16,986 nucleotides of DNA from an uncultured Acetatifactor sp. GTDB lineage: Bacteria; Bacillota; Clostridia; Lachnospirales; Lachnospiraceae. A model generated the notes under the pieces. That model worked only from the letters and a program-made list of their open reading frames with translations. It was not told the DNA's origin and searched no databases. Every line of letters begins with the position of its first letter. The first letter of the stretch is position 1. The translations under genes and the position numbers were made by a program. The stretch lies in contig CAJUFO010000073.1 of the NCBI GenBank assembly GCA_910585615.1, positions 1 to 16,986 of the forward strand, given 5' to 3'. This document shows positions 15,095-16,986 of the stretch, piece by piece.

Positions 15095-15148
15095 AGTATA
15101 GCATAAGGTGCGGAAAAAGGAAATAGACAAATTGCCTGAATCCGTCAA
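15095..15148 (-). promoter_or_regulatory. Candidate promoter of the dnaD-helicase loader operon
   Basis: On the minus strand, TATGCTATACT gives two overlapping -10 options (TATGCT 15100-15105; TATACT 15095-15100). TTGACG (15143-15148) lies further upstream and would pair with a weaker TATTTC at 17 bases; TTGTCT pairs with TATGCT at 19 bases. Which pair is used is unclear. The DnaA-box cluster begins about 25 bases upstream. Confidence 0.4.
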
Positions 15149-15171
15149 GGGGGTCAGCCCAGGGGCCTGCT

Positions 15172-15285
15172 TGTGGAAAATGTGGAAACAGTGGATAACT
15201 TTCCCCGGTCCAGGCGTTTACAGGCCCTGTCCCCAAAAATATCCACAGCCCGGATTTTCGTCTTTTCTGTGGATACTGTGGATAA
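15172..15285. promoter_or_regulatory. Cluster of six DnaA-box-like 9-mers
   Basis: Written in the TTATCCACA orientation the sites are TTTTCCACA (15172-15180), GTTTCCACA (15181-15189), TTATCCACT (15190-15198), ATATCCACA (15239-15247, opposite strand to the rest), GTATCCACA (15268-15276) and TTATCCACA (15277-15285). The first and last fit TTWTNCACA exactly and the others differ by one base. Sites 1-3 abut with no gap, as do 5-6. The cluster fills the space between the murC stop codon and the dnaD promoter region. Confidence 0.75.
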
Positions 15286-16671
15286 TTACGACCCAAGCAG
15301 GCTTTCCCCGATTTTTACCACGTCCCCGGCCCCCATGGTTATCAACAGATCGCCCTTTATGCAATTTTCCAGTAGGAAATTCTCTATCTCGTCGAAGCTG
15401 GGGAAATAATGGCATGTATGCCCCAGCGCCTGAATCTCCCGCTGCAGGTCCTGGGAATGGACGCCCAGGGTATCTGTCTCTCTGGCCGCGTAGATGTCCG
15501 TCAGCACCACCTCGTCCGCCAGGCTTAAAGAATGGGCGAACTCCTTCAGATAGGCCTTGGTGCGGGTGTAGGTGTGGGGCTGGAACACGCACCAGAGCTT
15601 CCGGTGGGGATAGTTCGCGGCGGCCTTCAGGGTGGCCTCGATTTCCGTGGGATGGTGGGCGTAGTCGTCTATGATGGTGACGCCGCCGATGGTCCCCTTG
15701 TGCTCGAAGCGCCTGTCGGTGCCCTTGTAGCCCTGCAGCGCCCCTGCCGCCAGGCTGCCGTCGATGTCCAGGCACTCCGCCACCGCGAAGGCCGCCAGGG
15801 CATTGTGCACATTGTGCTCGCCGGGCACGCTTAAAGTCACGGGGCGCTTTGCGCCTCCCGGACAGTGCAGGATGAAGCGGGGGTTGCCGAAGCCGTCATA
15901 GCGGATGTCCGTGGCGAAATAATCGTTAGGCTCGCCCGCTCCGAAGGTGACGACGCGACAGCGCAAGCCTTCCGTAATCTCCTCCAGCCGCTCGATGTCC
16001 CCATTGACGATGAGGCAGCCGTCCTGGGGCAGGAGCTGGGCGAACCGCCGAAAGGAATGGCGGATGTCCTCCAGGTCCTTGAAGAAGTCAAGGTGATCCT
16101 CCCCTATGTTCAGGATGATGCCCACCTTCGGGAAGAAGTCCAGGAAGCTGTTGGTGTACTCGCAGGCCTCCGCCACGAAGTACCCGGAATGGCCGATGCG
16201 CATGTTGCCGCCGATGTCCTTCAGGACGCCGCCGATGGACAGGGTGGGGTCCAAGCCCGCGCCCAGCAGGATTTCGCCCACCATGGAGGTGGTAGTGGTC
16301 TTGCCGTGGGTGCCGCTGACGGCAATGGGGGTCTGGTAATGCTTCATGATCTGGCCCAGAAGCTGGCCCCTGGTGAGGCAAGGGAGGAGCCTGGCGTGGG
16401 CCTCCTTATATTCCGGATTGTCCGGGTGGATGGCGGCGGTGAAGACCACGCAGTCAATCCGCCCGGCCTCGGTCATATTTTCGGCCCTCTGTCCATAGAA
16501 TACGGTAATCCCCTGTGCCTCCAGCATCTCGGTGGCGGCGCTGGGGGAGCGGTCGGAGCCGCAGACCTGGAAGCCCGCGTCCTGCAGCAGCAGCGCCATG
16601 CCGGACATGCTGATGCCGCCGATGCCCACGAAGTAGAGGGAAGAGGGATGGCTGAAATCAATTGTATACAT
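15286..16671 (-). CDS. murC: UDP-N-acetylmuramate--L-alanine ligase
   Basis: This cytoplasmic ligase adds L-Ala to UDP-MurNAc with ATP, the first peptide step of peptidoglycan synthesis. The 461 residues match the family. The N-terminal Rossmann-like domain has GIGGISMSG (16-24), the central ATPase has SGTHGKTTTTSM (119-130), then EACEYTNSFL and LNIGEDHLDFF. The C-terminal domain has DDYAHHPTEI and FQPHTYTRT. AAGGAAG lies 8 bases before the ATG. The stop codon directly abuts the last DnaA-box-like site. It is the first gene read in the minus-strand set. Confidence 0.97.
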   Translation of the reverse strand: MYTIDFSHPSSLYFVGIGGISMSGMALLLQDAGFQVCGSDRSPSAATEMLEAQGITVFYGQRAENMTEAGRIDCVVFTAAIHPDNPEYKEAHARLLPCLTRGQLLGQIMKHYQTPIAVSGTHGKTTTTSMVGEILLGAGLDPTLSIGGVLKDIGGNMRIGHSGYFVAEACEYTNSFLDFFPKVGIILNIGEDHLDFFKDLEDIRHSFRRFAQLLPQDGCLIVNGDIERLEEITEGLRCRVVTFGAGEPNDYFATDIRYDGFGNPRFILHCPGGAKRPVTLSVPGEHNVHNALAAFAVAECLDIDGSLAAGALQGYKGTDRRFEHKGTIGGVTIIDDYAHHPTEIEATLKAAANYPHRKLWCVFQPHTYTRTKAYLKEFAHSLSLADEVVLTDIYAARETDTLGVHSQDLQREIQALGHTCHYFPSFDEIENFLLENCIKGDLLITMGAGDVVKIGESLLGS

Positions 16672-16708
16672 AGGCTGTACTTCCTTGTTGGTTTTTCGTT
16701 ACATTATT

Positions 16709-16738
16709 ATTATAGCACCTGGCGCAAAGAAAAATCAA
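16709..16738 (-). promoter_or_regulatory. murC promoter
   Basis: On the minus strand TTGATT (16733-16738) and TATAAT (16709-16714) are 18 bases apart, about 40 bases before the murC ATG. Confidence 0.65.
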
Positions 16739-16740
16739 CA

Positions 16741-16920
16741 TGAAATCAAATTTCCGAAGACATCCGTAATGTCCTTTGAAATTGCATATATAAATTAGAA
16801 AAATTAGAAAATATGTACAAATATATAGCGCACTAAACTAAAAATATGTTAATTTTCAACACAAATAAGAATATAAAAAATAAATATTTTGACATTAAAT
16901 ATTCCATTTTGTCGGGGCGT
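16741..16920. other. AT-rich intergenic region with no gene
   Basis: No credible coding frame is seen between the murC promoter and the + strand promoter near 16922. The stretch is much richer in A and T than the rest of the window, with runs such as ATATAAATTAGAAAAATTAG. A nested inverted repeat lies just upstream of the murC -35 box: AATTTC...GAAATT around GACAT-CCGTA-ATGTC (16759-16773). A TTGACA at 16889-16894 has no -10 box at a normal distance. Confidence 0.6.
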
Positions 16921-16921
16921 A

Positions 16922-16930
16922 TGATATAAT
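16922..16930 (+). promoter_or_regulatory. Extended -10 promoter element reading out of the window
   Basis: TGATATAAT is a perfect extended -10 motif (TGnTATAAT). No strong -35 box is seen at 16-18 bases upstream, which extended -10 promoters tolerate. It should drive a + strand gene beyond the end. Confidence 0.6.
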
Positions 16931-16957
16931 GTTGGCACAGAAGGACATTGTGCCAAC
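16931..16957. promoter_or_regulatory. Perfect 9-bp inverted repeat directly after the -10 box
   Basis: GTTGGCACA, 9 bases, TGTGCCAAC. The repeat starts at the base after TATAAT and so covers the likely transcription start. A dimeric repressor operator or a 5' leader hairpin both fit. I do not recognise the regulator. Confidence 0.7.
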
Positions 16958-16969
16958 TTCTGATTCCAT

Positions 16970-16985
16970 GTGCGCCGCAGCGCAC
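16970..16985 (+). repeat. GC-rich hairpin at the window edge
   Basis: GTGCGC-CGCA-GCGCAC forms a 6-pair stem with a four-base loop in the leader downstream of the inverted repeat. It may be the start of a larger structured leader cut by the window edge. Confidence 0.4.
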
Positions 16986-16986
16986 G

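Noticed and set aside
15172..15285. Main chromosomal origin (oriC)
   Set aside because: dnaA, dnaN and rpmH are absent and there is no clear AT-rich unwinding element beside the boxes. A secondary DnaA-binding or regulatory site is more likely.
15033..15296. 88-residue N-terminal extension of the DnaD-like protein
   Set aside because: It would be encoded by the DnaA-box cluster and the murC 3' end, and a well-placed ribosome binding site marks the ATG at 15032.
15865..16743. Long open frame on the + strand opposite murC (292 codons)
   Set aside because: It is antisense to murC with no ribosome binding site, and the sequence is low-complexity Ala/Asp/Val typical of shadows in GC-rich genes.
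1..16986. CRISPR array, tRNA, rRNA, insertion sequence or defence gene cluster
   Set aside because: No regularly spaced direct repeats, no clover-leaf or rRNA signatures, and no transposase, nuclease or toxin-like proteins were seen in the real coding frames.

Overview
The window looks like chromosomal core sequence from an anaerobic Firmicute, most likely a GC-rich member of the Lachnospiraceae (Clostridium cluster XIVa). This is inferred from the gene content, the strong AGGAGG-type ribosome binding sites, the DnaD plus DnaC/DnaI primosome pair, BirA-controlled bioY and a sodium-type F-ATP synthase. No mobile element, CRISPR array, tRNA or rRNA was recognised.

Left part (1-5984, + strand): the F1Fo ATP synthase operon from atpE through atpC (c, b, delta, alpha, gamma, beta, epsilon); subunit a and the operon promoter lie outside the window. 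The c subunit carries the full Na+-coordination signature, so the enzyme probably couples to sodium. Two gaps in this otherwise tight operon, atpE-atpF and atpG-atpD, each hold a copy of the same structured RNA element. The copies differ in sequence but keep their helices through compensatory base changes. This is the strongest candidate here for something undescribed.

Middle part (5985-10926, + strand): a small conserved hypothetical protein, a SAM-dependent methyltransferase of the Methyltransf_32 type broken by a one-base frameshift, an 840-residue membrane-anchored protein ending in what looks like a catalytically dead C39-peptidase-like fold, and a small membrane-anchored hypothetical protein that probably has its own promoter.

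Right part (10902-16671, - strand): read in the direction of transcription, murC, a dnaD-like gene, a DnaC/DnaI-type helicase loader gene, a divergent ribose-phosphate pyrophosphokinase gene and bioY. bioY has a near-consensus promoter overlapped by two BirA-type operators. Between murC and dnaD lies a compact cluster of six DnaA-box-like 9-mers, five of them abutting head to tail, which suggests that DnaA binds next to the primosome genes. The last 315 bases are AT-rich and hold the murC promoter (- strand) and a + strand promoter-like site followed by a perfect inverted repeat, probably controlling a gene beyond the window.
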